This document shows positions 13,301-25,400 of a DNA stretch of 64,000 bases, one piece after another. Source of the DNA: Siderastrea siderea (Eukaryota; Cnidaria; Anthozoa; Scleractinia; Rhizangiidae); assembly GCA_964030785.1 (NCBI GenBank), contig OZ034967.1:43668533-43732532 (forward strand). Direction: 5' to 3'. Numbering within the stretch: the first letter of the stretch is position 1; each line of letters begins with the position of its first letter. The translations under genes and the position numbers were made by a program. Under the pieces are notes generated by a model. It saw only the letters and a program-made list of their open reading frames with translations. It was not told where the DNA came from and ran no database searches.

Positions 13301-15560
13301 TATTTTTCGTATGTCACTCTTGAAATGGCATATCACCTATTGTCGTTGCATGTCACGTTTCATGCTGTTACCACAGTTGTCTAGTTTTAACCCGAACTTT
13401 CCAGTATTCTCTAGAACTGTCCAGAACATACAGAATGCGGAGTCATTTTGATAATTGTGTAATCTCTTGGAATAGTTATCAGTTATGTAATGTTACTAAA
13501 ATAGATTTCTTAGTTTCTAGAACGTCTAATGCTAAGCATATAAGCAAGCAGCTGTCAATCTTTTCAAAGAGCTTTTAGAAAGAGTTTTCAGAAACAGTGT
13601 AAGCAGTAAGTTTAGAGTTTGTTGCTGTGGCTGTGTGCCGAACATAGTAAAGTGGCTTTTCCGAGCTGTGTGCTGTGTAAGAAGAAGAGTCTGCGTGACA
13701 TCGAGGTGCTGTAAGCTGTGAATACCATTTCAGTTTGGAATAAATCTGCTTGTTGCTGTTACCGACAGCCCTGCGTTCTGTCCACAAACGAATTACACCT
13801 TAAACGAAACTCGTAACACATGCCTCTTCGAACTTTGTTATGGTTTGTTTTTGGAATAGTGGGAGCAGCAAGTAAGTTTGTTATGATTAACAACGACCAA
13901 CTGAGGCAGAACGAGAACCCAAAAAGGAAAACACTAAATGCTTTACTGGTAATCCATCAGTCTACCGCAAGCTGTGACAACTAGATAAGAGAGAAGTGGC
14001 AAATATTACTCCAGTGGAACTTCTAGCAATTAACACAATATACCTGCTTGTGCAAAAAAGCTGCGAGCATTACGAGGTCTAGTCCATCATTGCTCTTGTG
14101 GTAAGATTGGATCCTTCCCTTCGAAGCGAATTCGGGGATTAATTGTTCTGAACTTTATCTGGAGAATTCCACAAGGCGTAGGCATTTAAAGGAAAAAAAC
14201 AAAACAAAACCCGCTACTAGTGAAATCGTCGATAAAGTTGAACATTCTCAGTGCAGAGGGGCCGCGGTCAGACGAAAATGCTCACAAAACTCATACCCGT
14301 GGATTCTTGAGCTGTTTTTCCAAAAACGCTCTTTAAGTATCCACTGAATTTACTTTGGTTAGCGACCGTCAATAAAAAAGATCACTGACGGGGAACTTTT
14401 CCTATAGGCGATTTGCGGTTGAAAAAGGGGCGGAAACCGCTTTTTCGGGCTAGCAAGGAGGGTACAGAAAAAACCCTCCCTTTTTTAATTAAGAAGATAA
14501 CACATACCAATCATTTTCTCTTAGCAAGAAAAATTTCTCACTTGTTCCCTATTGGTCTTTCCACTCAAAAATAAGTTTACATTCCTTTTTATGAACTACA
14601 CATTTAGTGTCTTGGCTCAAAACGAGTTTCTTGGCTTTTTAATATATAGAGGATCCACAACGGTCTAGACGTAGAACTGGAAAACCCTGGAAACCTCCAA
14701 AACCTGGAAAACCTCCGGCAAAACCTGGAAAACCTCCAAAACCTGGAAAACCTCCGGTAAAACCTGGACCACCTCCAAAACCTGGAAAACCTCGGCGTCG
14801 ACGTCCCAGAAAAGGAGGACGTGAAAGAGGTAGAAAAGTTGGACGTAGACGTGGAGGTAGACGTGGACGCGGACGTGGACGTGGACGTGGAAAGGGCAAT
14901 AGAGGACTTGGAGGTAGAGGGGGTAAACGTGGAAGGGATCGTGGAAGTGGACGTATAAGTAGACTTGGACGTCGACGTGGACGTCGACGTGGACGCGGAA
15001 ATGTAGGACCTGGAGGCAGAGGGGGTAAACGTGGAAGGGATCGTGGAAGTGGACGCATAAGTAGACTTGGACGTCGACGTGGACGTCGACGTGGGCGCAG
15101 AAATGTAGGACCTGGAGGTAAGGGTGGATGTGGACGTGGGTGTAGCAGTAGTTATTTTCGCGGTTTTGCAAAACCATTGTCTTAATAGAGACTTTGAAGC
15201 CAACAAATAAAAGAATATTTAAAATATTAGGGAAGGAGAAGAAATCACAGTTGCATTTGCATGTAAAATGCATAGCCATTTTGTTCTCTTTAAACGAAGC
15301 ATTTCAGGCGAGGAGACCTTGAAAACTGAACCATTTTTACAAAACAATTGTCTGAATAAAATTCGAGGATGAAATCGCGTTGGACTTTTTTAAGTTCAAT
15401 ACAGCTACCATAATGCACCTCAGCCGTGTTTACTTTGTTTTCAGGTCGAGGTTCACCTCTCAAGACATACCAAGGTGACTATATTGAGAGCCCTGTGATT
15501 GGTGAAAAAGGAGTTCTCAGCCATATGGATACCATCAATGATCTTGTGGCACCACCTTAA
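4369..15560 (+). CDS. Copy 1: secreted acidic-array / Arg-Gly-rich protein lacking the peptidase exon
   Basis: Built by splice sites and phase. Exons: 4369-4429 (signal peptide, MWLMAVLLLAATVGFH), 4528-4548, 5904-5960, 6390-6419, 6995-7024, 10308-10337, 10474-10503, 10781-10810, 11070-11099, 12330-12359, 14650-15117 and 15445-15560. All introns are phase 1 and every internal exon is a multiple of three, giving 310 codons plus stop. After the signal peptide come about 90 mostly acidic residues (for example DESEDDRDEA, ESSEDDVNEP), then about 156 residues rich in Lys/Pro and Arg/Gly, then a 38-residue tail. That tail aligns with the first M15 exon of copy 2 but runs to a stop at 15558, and the catalytic exon is absent downstream. 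An exon at 11936 must be skipped because its donor is lost. It is either a non-enzymatic paralogue or a decaying gene; the intact long frame argues for the former. Exon choice is inferred without transcript data. Confidence 0.72.
7577..9513. mobile_element. 1.9-kb non-autonomous DNA element with CCGT repeats (copy A)
   Basis: It lies inside an intron of copy 1. It starts tagcggagctcgcgg and ends agctccgcttttaggcttgg, so the termini carry a short inverted AGCGGAGCT. A second copy with the same ends lies at 42862-44883. Near the left end is a run of CCGT tetranucleotides followed by agactctgggggaggg. The flanks suggest insertion at a TA. A related but shorter terminus occurs at 7199. No transposase is recognisable; the frames here come from the tetranucleotide repeat. 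Confidence 0.7.
11936..11982 (+). pseudogene. Dead acidic exon of copy 1 (donor GT changed to TT)
   Basis: A good acceptor (ttttcag) is followed by EDIDDKSTEI, matching the copy 2 exon at 26890-26913 (EDDESTEI). Where copy 2 has ATAG|GTGAG, copy 1 has ATAG|TTGAG at 11966-11967, so the donor is gone. If included, the frame reads on for five codons to TGA at 11980-11982. Because neighbouring exons are phase 1-1, skipping it leaves the reading frame intact. Confidence 0.7.
13366..13818. mobile_element. Solo LTR of an LTR retrotransposon
   Basis: The 453-bp segment begins TGTTACCACAG and ends CTCGTAACA (TG...CA with short inverted ends). It is flanked by a perfect 5-bp duplication, catgc, at 13361-13365 and 13819-13823. 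Internally there is a TATA-like catataag near 13540 and a polyadenylation signal AATAAA near 13740, in the order expected of U3-R-U5 read on the plus strand. No internal retroviral genes flank it, so it is a recombination-derived solo LTR. It sits in an intron of copy 1. Confidence 0.85.
14650..15117 (+). other. Lys/Pro- and Arg/Gly-rich exon of copy 1 with 34-residue tandem repeats
   Basis: The plus strand, not the longer minus-strand frames, is the real coding strand: acceptor ...atatatag then EDPQRSRRRTGKP. The first third repeats KPGKPP-type units; the rest is Arg/Gly-rich. A 102-bp unit (34 residues, containing GKRGRDRGSGRISRLGRRRG) occurs at 14911 and 15013, and a third copy starts at 15115. 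The donor used for splicing, GGAG|GTAAGG at 15118, is the first few bases of that third unit. Without splicing the frame remains open to TAA at 15183-15185. Confidence 0.75.
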
Positions 15561-15717
15561 GAACCAACTGGAGAATATTAAGGTCGTGCGTTTTAAACAC
15601 GCTTTTAAACTTAGTTGACTGTAGTCTTCTAATCTTCTTAATCGTGCTTTGCCTGTAATCAGAACCGTAGTTTTCAGTTGTTTTAATTGCTTAACAGCAG
15701 ACTCGCATAACATATAA

Positions 15718-15723
15718 ATAAAT
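15718..15723 (+). terminator. Polyadenylation signal of copy 1
   Basis: AATAAA within ataaataaataac, 158 bases after the stop. The preceding 3' region (gtgctttgcctgtaatcag) is clearly homologous to the 3' regions of copies 2 and 3, which carry AATAAA at the equivalent place. Confidence 0.7.
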
Positions 15724-17610
15724 AACTTTTACGATTATATGCGTGTTTTTCTGTGTTTTGCCACTTCTTAACTGTTACAGTATAGTGATCCTGGCACGAA
15801 CTACCTCTCACATCATCATAACCACCGAAAATACTGTTAGTAATCACTGGCGATATATTTACATCAAATTTCCTTCGAGGCTTAATATCTCAAATTAACT
15901 TGTAATGCCTCCACTGGCAAATACTTGCGAGACGTCCAAATCAATGACAAAGAATCTTTCATACCAATTGCTCGGCCTTTAATCTCCCTAAGCATTCCAC
16001 GTGCGCATGAGAGTTTGCTGCCTTTCCTTACATCAAGGAAACACGGAAGGTTGGAAAAACACCTAACAAAACTTCATGTTTCAGATCAGCACTCTAAATC
16101 CCATAAAATCAAAGAGAATCTTCCATTCAACGTTTTTATTCTTAGTTTTTTAATTTGCCATGTTTCCACAGATAGACTAACCCTTTCCCTCCGTGAGGGT
16201 ATATATAAGTGCGCACTTGGCGTTACTGTATCGAGATGCCTTGATTGTAACTATTTTGAGCAGAATCCCACAAGTATCAAAGTGATCGATGACGTTGTTT
16301 AACTTAAACCCCTGCTAAACGATCAACAATTTTCGTCCAACGTCGTGTTGGAAGAACATGTTTTACTGTTTAGCCCCCATTCTGAACTTTGCATGCATTT
16401 AAATAGTTTTCCATGTTTGATCGAGATCAAACGTTTTCACCCAACATTTTACATTACGAACAAACCGGTCTTATGGTTTAGCCACATCTGCCAACATAGT
16501 TCGCCCAAGCGGGAAAAAGTGACAAATCAGAGACAGAATTTGAGTGAAGTCCACGTATTGTTTCAGCGTTAATACGGAAAAAGAGCTACGTGGGCTCACT
16601 TTGTCTGATTGGTGAAACATTCCTTGCCTGTTTAGCTACCGAACCTTTGTGTGACGAACAGCATGTTGGGCGAAAATCTTTGATTGTTTACTTGGGGCTT
16701 GAGGTTTGCGTTTCTTTTATACTAATAAATTTTTCGGTTTTCGCCGCTTACAAATCATTTTGGAAGTTTCACAGGTTTAAAGAGATCGCAGAGTTTGTAA
16801 GTAATCCGGGAAATAACCCTGTTCAAGGCAAATAATGGGTTTCTGTCATTTACTTTGTTCGGACCCGCACCGGTACAATCACACGTCCACAACATCATCT
16901 AAATTTAGAAATCTATTTACGTATGGCTCAATATTATTCTCCAACGACCCAATATCAAATGCAATAGTTACTCGTAAACGGATTATTTTTGCTGGTTTTC
17001 TTTCGTTGATAAACAATGAAAAAAGTAAAACCATCAAAAGGTTCTGTGAGACGTATTATTTTGATCATTTGCGATTTCAAAATTAAGCTATTTTCGTTAG
17101 CACTTTTATCATCCGACGCGTACTTTTTGCCTCAAAATGGTTTTCTCTTTCAGCAAATTTACCAGTTTTATGTTTGGTCGTAACGTGCCAATATGCTTCG
17201 TTTTGAAAGAAAGTAACTGTGCAGGAATTCAATCGTAGTAGTGACTTCACATGATGGTCAACAGAGATTTTGATTAGTTAAATTCCAAGTTTAAACAGCA
17301 TTCCCCCCAAAAATTAATATTCCTCCGAAAATTGCTTTCCTCTTTCTTCACTGAAATTATCGCAATGCTAACAAATAGAAAAACCTTAAAAAAGTTCCTG
17401 CAATCTTTTCTTGTCAAAAAATGTTGTTTGCAGGCACAACCTACTCAATTATTTATTTCGCTGAATGTTGACGTTTGTTTTCATTATTGCCTACAATATT
17501 TTGTTTTTGAAATTTTCTAGCCTGTGTAGCTCTGGGATTGTTTGATCAAAGGCAAAATTTTGACGGGCCAAGCGAAAGCGAAAAGGACAAAGCCGCTAGC
17601 AGAATGGAAA
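15724..17610. other. Intergenic region after copy 1; no gene recognised
   Basis: No coding exon is supportable. Open frames at 15925-16302, 16345-16572 and 16590-17086 have no signal, motif or splice context. The stretch 16740-17010 is a diverged copy of sequence at 590-780 and 3420-3540 (shared tcgccgcttacaaat, gtttgtaa, ctgttcaag, and the peptide-like frame RNLFT-GS), so it is an interspersed or duplicated non-coding block. Confidence 0.4.
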
Positions 17611-17621
17611 GAGGGCAAAGG

Positions 17622-17722
17622 CCGTTTTTATACTAAAGACACATTTAGTATAAGACGAACTACGGGACGCAAAACTAGTTCCTCCCAGAAGGATAATGCG
17701 TCTCTAGTATAAAAAAGGGCCA
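17622..17722. mobile_element. Short inverted-repeat element (tactaaagac family)
   Basis: Left end tttttatactaaagacaca and right end gcgtctctagtataaaaaag are inverted copies. Further solitary ends occur near 18395 (tctttagtataaaaag) and near 20-30 (tttttatactaaagat). About 100 bp, non-coding, consistent with a MITE family present several times in this window. Confidence 0.6.
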
Positions 17723-18422
17723 ATTTTAACGCTCGTTGTCGCGGTTCTATCGCAAATACTTTACCTTCGCGTGGAGAAAACTATGCAGGTTATTAATTTT
17801 AAAATTCTTAAACAAAGTTTCCAAAACTAGACTTAAACTTTGAACAATTTTATTTTAAAAATATATTGAGATTTCATAAAGTTAATTTTAAGAGAAAAAG
17901 TTGACAACTATACATTCAGTAACAACAACAACATCTGATCGAAGTCAGTAAAACTAGAAACTAGCAGAACCTAATGTCTCAAAACATAACATAAAATAAT
18001 ATTAAAATAATAGGAAAAAAGTATCATCAGTGCCAAGACGACCAATATCTTATACAATGATGTGGCTCTCAAAATACACTTATGCTTCGTTAATTGGTGT
18101 GCAAGTGAAATTGCAAAATTTGAGAAAGTGGATAAAAATGTTGCGTTTCAGAGCCAGGAATCCGTTTTGCCGACATTTTGTTCCAATTTATTTTTACTTG
18201 TTTAAAATACCTCTTCCAATGAGAATTAGCAGGAATTTTATCGCTATCAGACATAACCTGTTTTGGGTTGTTTTTCCAAGGAGTTGTCCAAAATCGACGG
18301 CTGTCATGCGCAAAATCAGATCAAGAAAATATAGAGTGCGGTGCAGCCGCGTCGTTTCTTTGGTTGTCTGCCCAAGTTTGTCCCAGCTGGTTCAAGTGTC
18401 TTTAGTATAAAAAGAGCGAATT

Positions 18423-18942
18423 AAGGTGGTTCCCTAGAGTTTCTACATTTTTTTTCAGTGTTTGCTTCTTAGGCATAGGCCGTTGTCATGGCAACAAAAC
18501 GTCTAAAGGATGACGGATATTGCCATTAATTCATATTTAATCTTTAATATTTTGATTTTCGTTCGGTGAAATTTTTTTAAACTTTCCTATCTTGTGAAAA
18601 TGATTTTTACTTACATTTAGCAGGGGAAAAATATGGGATCGGTTAGACGGTTTCACCGATATTACGTGATTTCCTATTTTTGACCATTTAACTGAATTGC
18701 TCCGACAGAATATTTCCAAAAAATAGTATGTGGAAAGTAGCGTTAGTATCTTAAAATGTGCAAAATTTTTAAAACATTCACCGAGGAAACGCGAGCAAAT
18801 TCACTATCAACTTTGCTTTTTTGGCTATGTTGACGTCATAAAATGTCAGGAAATCTAACAATTTCATGTGAGCGCGCGCAGATTACTACAGCTCACATCA
18901 TCAGAGCGCTCGCGGTCACAAAACTATAGGGAGCCACCTCAA
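18423..18942. mobile_element. 0.5-kb MITE with GGTGGYTCCCT ends
   Basis: The left end aaggtggttccctagagttt and the right end aaactatagggagccacctc are inverted relative to each other over about 20 bp. The interior is AT-rich with a GC-rich block (gagcgcgcgcag, agagcgctcgcgg) near the right end. The minus-strand frame inside it is not convincing. Confidence 0.65.
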
Positions 18943-19764
18943 ATAAAAATAAAGTTGGAATATGGTAAATTTTAAGCCTAGAAAGAAATTCAAAAGGTGG
19001 AATATTCAGTTTGTTTAAAGCTTGGGACAAAGAAAGAATGATGGTAAATTTTACCGAATTTTACGAACACAAATTGTCCTTGGAATTAATTTTTGAATTT
19101 AGCCAAGATATTGCCATTCGAATTCGTGGATGTTTTTTTCCATTCAATTATTACAGCGGCATGCATACGATTATTTAAATTGTTGTTGCATTTTTTATAC
19201 ACTGTTTTTAACTTGTTTTGAACTTTTACACTTTCAGAAGGTAAGAGGATATGTCTATTTTCATTTCGATTTTAAAGTATTTATTTCTATCAATTCAATT
19301 CTACATTAAAATATTGACAATACGTTCTCAGCAGACGATGCAACCAGTATAACACTATGAACGTAAACATCCTTTATCCGATCATGCTCTAAAAATAAAA
19401 AAGCTAAATACAGCAGATCTTTCTAAAATTAGGAAGGTAGCCCCGGGGAAAGCTAATAAAAATATAGTATTGTGTTTCAGGCTATGACGACGTTATACAA
19501 TGAGATACATTATCTCAGTGATTATACAAAATATCATACGTCGAGGAAAGTCTAATACGATGATGTTAAGTCATTCGTCAATTAAAAAGTCGAGAAAAAC
19601 TAAAGTGTTTTTCAATGGTGCGAGATTGAGAATCACTCGTATCTCATTAATTGTACCTGTATGCAGAGAAAGTATAAAATAATTGGAAAATAAATTGTGC
19701 CTGTGATTAAATTGTCATCGATCAGAAAGATCGGTTTGTCACGAGCGTGGAAGAACGAAAAAAT

Positions 19765-19862
19765 CTGTGTCCCATGACGGGAATCGAACCCGTGACCTTC
19801 TGACACCGCTCTGACTCTCTAATAACCCAGCTGGGGCGAACGAGGTCATATTTTACAAGGTT
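19765..19862 (-). mobile_element. tRNA-like SINE fragment
   Basis: On the minus strand the tract reads ggtcacgggttcgattcccg, containing the Pol III B box GGTTCGATTCC. Upstream lies a degenerate A-box-like gagtcagagcggt. The T-arm looks good but a matching 5' acceptor strand is absent, so this is a tRNA-derived SINE rather than a functional tRNA. A more degenerate relative may lie near 20000-20030 (aatcaaacgaaacagcgaga). Confidence 0.5.
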
Positions 19863-22103
19863 CACTGTCACTCGTCCTACATACAGCTGGATCAGCAATG
19901 TCGAAAGCCCACAACTAATATGATAATAAAGAAAGGAAAATGGTAGATTTTAAGCTCGGAAAGAAATATTAGCAAGGATAAAATTTAAAAAAATCTTCGT
20001 CTCCGACAGGAATCAAACGAAACAGCGAGACCTGGAAAGCGCCTTTAGTGATGATAAAGAAGGAAAGACGACATAAATAACATTTTTTCTATGTCCCACC
20101 CTGGCGACAAATTGAATATTCTATCTTTCTCACTTCTTTCGGAGCTAGAAATTCACCATGTTTCTTTCTTTACCATAAAACAATGACATACTAACGACCA
20201 AACACAAATTTGGGTGGAATTTAATATTACCATAATAATCCATTTCGCCTAGACCATCTCCATCCAGGTGTAATGATTGTTTCATTTATCAAGCTTGAAC
20301 GAGCACAAATTTCCATCGATGTTTGCCAATTTTAAATCATATTTTTACAGCCCCTAATATTGTCTCCTCGCCCTAATCCCAGGGTGTTATTAACTTGTTT
20401 ACGACAGATCAGTGACAATTAAATCAGTGACTGACTTTACATCGCAAGTGGGCAGGATGGTCGAGAGAGGAATTTTTGGCTAAATCGGGGAACTGTATTT
20501 AACCGGAATGGTGAATACCCAGGCTTTTTTCTAAAACATTATACAGATCGAGGAGGGTTACAGTTATGCCGAAACCGGAGGCTGAAGGGGAAAACTCCCT
20601 CCGAAATCTGCATAATTCTTCGTGTCATACGAAAGCAGAATTCAATAATTGTTTTCTTATTCATTTAAAATATTTCCAGAGCTCTATTTAAAAAAGGGAA
20701 AATGTACTTTATTGAGTACTGTAACAAAATTCTTCGGCTTTTGCAGCATTTGGATATTTCTCTCCTGAAAATACGCCTCAAAAATCAAGCGACTTCCCTT
20801 CGTGGCTTTCTGTGCATTTTTCATCCAATAATTCAGCAATTGTTTCCTCGTTCAACGTTTCACACCTGCTATGGGACATTTTCGCGCTCTCTAGCTCTGC
20901 AGTAACAAAGCCGTCGTTGCGTGACGTCAATCGTCCAATAGTTTTTCTATTATTTAAAGTTTGGCATCAATCGTCCAACAATAGAAAACTCTTCCAGATG
21001 TAGTCGGCACTTACCTGGCTAGCCGGAATTAGCCAGGGATTTAAGCCAATTAGAATGAGAGAAATATCTTAAATGAATTTGGAATGAATAGTAATTATAC
21101 TCATTTGTTGTTGTTGTTGTTTGTCATACCCTTCATTACTTCTTCGAAACTTCAACCTTTCTAAAAGAGTTTTCAAGACGAATATGGCAAATTTTACTTA
21201 AATCACTTTTTTCTATTAATTTAACTCTACATTAAAAGGTTGCCAACTAAACCTAGTGAGAAATCTTGGCAAACGATGCAACCAGTATAACAATATAATA
21301 TGAAAGTAAACCATACTCTAAAAATAGCGAAACTAAATACAGCAGAACATTCTAAAAATAAGAAATTAGCCCGAGGGAAGTCAGGCAATAACGATATCAT
21401 AGAATGAGATACATTATCTTCGTGATTGTACAAATTACCATACATCGAAGAAAGTCTAATACAACGATGTGGATTAAACCAGGCGATCACAGACTTGTAA
21501 AATTGACAAAAGCTGATGATATAGTGCCTTTCAGATACGTTTCAAGGCAAGCTTCACATCCTGTAGTGATGTGTTTCTGAAAAGCGCCAAAATTATTCAT
21601 GTCTCATTAATTAAACCTGTAGGCAGCAATTGGTAAACACTGGAAAATTTGTGCCTGTCATTAAAGTATTAATACCAGGTACATCAAACGTGAAACACAG
21701 TCCTTTCTTCGTAAACCTTAACCCAGCTCAAATAAAAGTAACCTGATTGTTGTCCGGCGTTTTTTACAGTAAATGAAATTAAAGGATCACTTAATTTCAT
21801 GCTTAAAACTCGATATCAAATTGATGTTGTCTTTCAGCTTATTTGATTTGTTTTTCATGACATATCTCAAGCCTCATATCTTAATTAATGTTTAATATCG
21901 ATTCAAAAACTCATTAATAATTCATTAAGAAAATACAAAGGAAATTAAAGTTTAATGAGTGTCTTTATATCTGATAAAGACACGGCTAAATTTTATGTCC
22001 AATTTTCATGGCCAAAATAACCCAAAATCTAAATATCAGTGCATGCAAGAATGAAAAGATCTGCATCAGAGGTTTTTGAAGCCGTTCAATAAACTCGCAG
22101 TTC

Positions 22104-22162
22104 GTGCTTTATCAAGTCTAAAACACTCGGCTTCGCCTCGTGTTTTAAACTTGATAAAGCAC
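22104..22162. repeat. 59-bp near-perfect hairpin upstream of copy 2
   Basis: gtgctttatcaagtctaaaa is followed, after a 13-base tip (tcggcttcgcctc), by its near-complete reverse complement ending ttgataaagcac. The tip itself folds (ggcttcgcc). It lies about 200 bp before the TATA box of copy 2 and has no counterpart at copy 1. Probably a foldback element. Confidence 0.65.
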
Positions 22163-22330
22163 TTCTGCTCGTTTATTAAACATTACATAATTCGCATTTG
22201 TCCGGTTTCAGGAGCAAATCAGATGCAACCTATGATACTGATATTCTCCTTTGTAAATTTATATTATCAACAGCTCAAATTTGGCTGCAAAAACAAACAA
22301 TATATCATAGAAGGGTAATATCACAGGGTG

Positions 22331-22424
22331 CCTTTCGATAATTGACACCTCCGTCAACTAAAAAATGCATAAAAGGAGACTATGAAAGCAGCAATCCTCA
22401 GAGTTCAGCTTCGTTGTAATCACG
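22331..22424 (+). promoter_or_regulatory. Core promoter and 5' leader of copy 2
   Basis: CATAAAAGG at 22368-22376 is placed identically to copy 1 relative to the ATG (57 versus 59 bases). An upstream ATG at 22382 opens a frame overlapping the true start, ending in TAA in the first intron; it lies close to the expected transcription start and may not be included in the mRNA. Confidence 0.7.
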
Positions 22425-25400
22425 ATGCGCTCAACAATGTGGCTATTGGCAGTTTCACTGCTAGCAGCTACTGCGGGATTTCATGGTAAGAAAGAAATTA
22501 TTTTCTCAGTCAGTTTTTAAGTTCACAAAGTTTTGTTTTTTTAAGAGCTAGCTGACTGCTGTGCCTTATTTTTTTATTACTATTGTTTACAGCTCTGCCA
22601 GTGTCTGTGGATGGTAAGTTGAAGAAGACCCAAAGAATAACTTATTATTTGATTCAGCTCTTTCCTCTTCGTAAACTCTTCGAAGACACTTAAGTTTGAT
22701 TTACAAGGAAAAACAGTACAAAATACACAGTATGCTATCACGAAAAAATGGTGTTTTGCTTGTAAGGATGAAAAAATAGGGATTTTACAAATTTGGGATA
22801 TTTGTATATGAAAAGTGGTTCTTGGGTCTCCAATGGTTTTGACTACAGTACTTCCCTAGCCAGTTTGCGAAAAAAAATGGATCGTGACAAGAAAAAAAAA
22901 TCTTTCAAAATATGTTATCCTAGTATTTGAGGTGAAAAGATACGAATCATGCAATTTTGAGATATATGTGTGCGAAAATGATTTCTTTTGCCCCCTAGGA
23001 GAATGGATGATAGCAAGTCGTTGCATGTCTTGACAGAATCGCGCTAGGACCAAAAAACTGAAAACTCACAGTGATCTTTCTCTGAAGTTTATTAGTTTCC
23101 TTGCAAATTATTGCTCGAATCCTGGTGGATGGCAAAGGCCACCCTTATTGAATATGTTTTTGGCAAGAACAAAAAGGCAAACAAACAAATATTCATTGGT
23201 CCCACGAGCACCAAGTCGGTTCTTGGTTTGCAAGGTTTTACTTTTTTTGAAAAGCGCCATTGATTTTCTGAAATATGATGTTTAAAGCAAAAAGGCTTGA
23301 GAAACTTTCCTTTTTTTTCAGACGATGCGGTTAATGGCATAGCAGACGAACCAACGGTGATAGCAGGTAGGATAGAGAAAAGCAAATTTCGATGACCAAA
23401 TTCGTAAAACTGTGATTACTTTCGAACAAGACCATGTTGAAAAAGAACGTCAATTCTATGTCTAAAATTGAAATTTAGAACATGGTTTGTACTTAGTCGT
23501 AAAAAAAGAACGAGAACTTATTTCTCTGTTATTTGTTTCAGAGGATACAATTGACAATGAAACAGAGGAGTCTTTAGATGATCCAGAAGAAAACGGTAAA
23601 TAGACTAAATCCCATTGACAAAATTTTCACTTAAATCCCAAAAACATTACAGAGACAATAATGAATGCTTGACTCTTAGCAGACACCCCAAAACAAAAAC
23701 GCTAGTAACTTAGTGTTTCTTTTCTTCGAAGGGTAGCATGTTATTGCCAGACTAGCAGAAAAATATGCGATAGTTCTGCAAGCGCTAGAAGCTCTTATGG
23801 TTTTCAAGCTCGAATAAGGTTTCATTTCTTTTTTAAGCACCTGTGTTTGTTTAAGTCCTGATTTTCAAAGCAGGGAAGAACAATGTTATGCTTATACGAA
23901 AATATCTTAACTTTTCTACTTTCGTTATTCAGAAGATGCAGGTGATGACAAAAGAGAGGAACCCTTGGATATCGCTGCAAACAACGGTAAGATGGGGAGA
24001 CGAAACCTACGATGATCGGATAACTCAACCATATTGGTGACCTATATTTAGCCACATCTCTCAGTTCCGCGATTAAACATGTTTATTGTGACTCTCGAGT
24101 CAAATCATGTTCCAAACAACTTAATGCAGCCTAAGAACGAAATTTCTTAAAGTGGTTTATACTTTTGTAATATATAAAACGATAACTAGAACACATTTCT
24201 ATATGTTATTTTGTTTTCAGAGGATGAGATTAACGAGGAAACAGAGGGGGTTTTAGACGATCCAGAAGAAAGTGGTAAATTGACTATCTTACATCAATGT
24301 CAGCCCTGGAAACAGAATATCTAGTGAAATCCCCCCAAAAAACTAATAAATAAAAGTTTGGCTCTTGGCAGACAATCCCGCAAGCAACTTCTGATGTCAG
24401 TAATACTTACTTTATATTGAGCGATTAATGTTTGTGCTAACTAGCAGAAAACCGAACTGTATGATAGTCATACGAGCGCTAGAACATTTCGTGGTTTTCA
24501 ATCTCGCAAGATTTGATTTCTTTTGAAAGCACCTGTTTTTTTTTTTTTTTTTTTTGGAAAAGTGATGATCAAAGTAAGGAGAAAGAAATACGTTCGTTTA
24601 CACAAGTTTACCTTCACTTTCCATTTTTTTTTTAAGATGAAGGTGATGACAAAGAAGAGGAGCCATTGGACGGCACTGCAAACGAAGGTAAGATGGGGAG
24701 AAGCAAATTACGATGAACGAATAATAATATTGCTTACCCATACCCAGCCATATTGGTCTGTCATTAGTCAAGTTAATAGTGGCTTATATTACGAACAAAA
24801 TTTTGTTCCAAAAACATCAACACTGTGTCTAAAAACGAATAATTTTTTAAAAATGTGTTTTATAATTACCAATAAAAACAGAACTAGACCTTATTTTATA
24901 TGCTTTTTTTTCAGAGGAGGTGACTGATGATGAGGCAGAGCAGTCTTTAGAAGAACCAGAAGGTAAATGCAGTTAATTACATTGTTTTGGAAGCGCAATA
25001 TCTGACATAATAGTTTTATACCAGAGAATCCTGTAGATGACACATAGACGAAGCAAGTAAGATACAACATGCATAGGCTTCTAGGTCGTATATTTTATTA
25101 TAATTATTACAGTTTCTTAAGAGAACACTTGTATGATCTTGGACTCAACTCTTGAATAAACTTGCTATAATAATGTCCTTTCACTTTGCCCATGTCACTG
25201 GTTAGCGGTCCCTCACCCTCCTCTATCTTCATAAACGCGTCACGAAGTATGACTACAACTGATTTCCAATAGAATCATGCTCTGAATCTCAGGATGTAAG
25301 CCCGCGAGCTCAAGACATCATTCAGTCAGTGGTTTACCTTATAAGATAATTTCCATAAAAAGCTATCACTAAAACCTGCAAACGGGATAATTCTTGTTAA

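Larger units (their letters stand above)
17880..22330. repeat. Repeated upstream modules before copy 2
   Basis: A module recognised by the ordered phrases ttgacaa, accagtataac, tctaaaaata followed by gctaaataca, an AG-rich cluster and a weak TTAATTGG/TTAATT tract occurs around 17880-18160, 19300-19660 and 21235-21640, and again before copy 1 near 2050-2480 and 3640-3850. Copies have diverged by substitutions and indels. Either a tandem-duplicated flank or an old repeat family; no exon is visible in it. The rest of 18943-22100 contains only low-support frames. Confidence 0.5.

Noticed and set aside
14604..15279. Long minus-strand frames (up to about 200 codons) across the Arg/Gly exon of copy 1
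   Set aside because: They mirror the GGACGT codon repeat. The plus-strand reading has matching acceptor, donor, phase and paralogy with copy 2.
19765..19862. Functional tRNA gene
   Set aside because: Good B box and T arm but no 5' acceptor strand or convincing D and anticodon arms; called a SINE fragment.
24523..24927. 134-codon plus-strand frame
   Set aside because: It runs through a T-rich intron and two mini-exons in a different frame; a chance readthrough.
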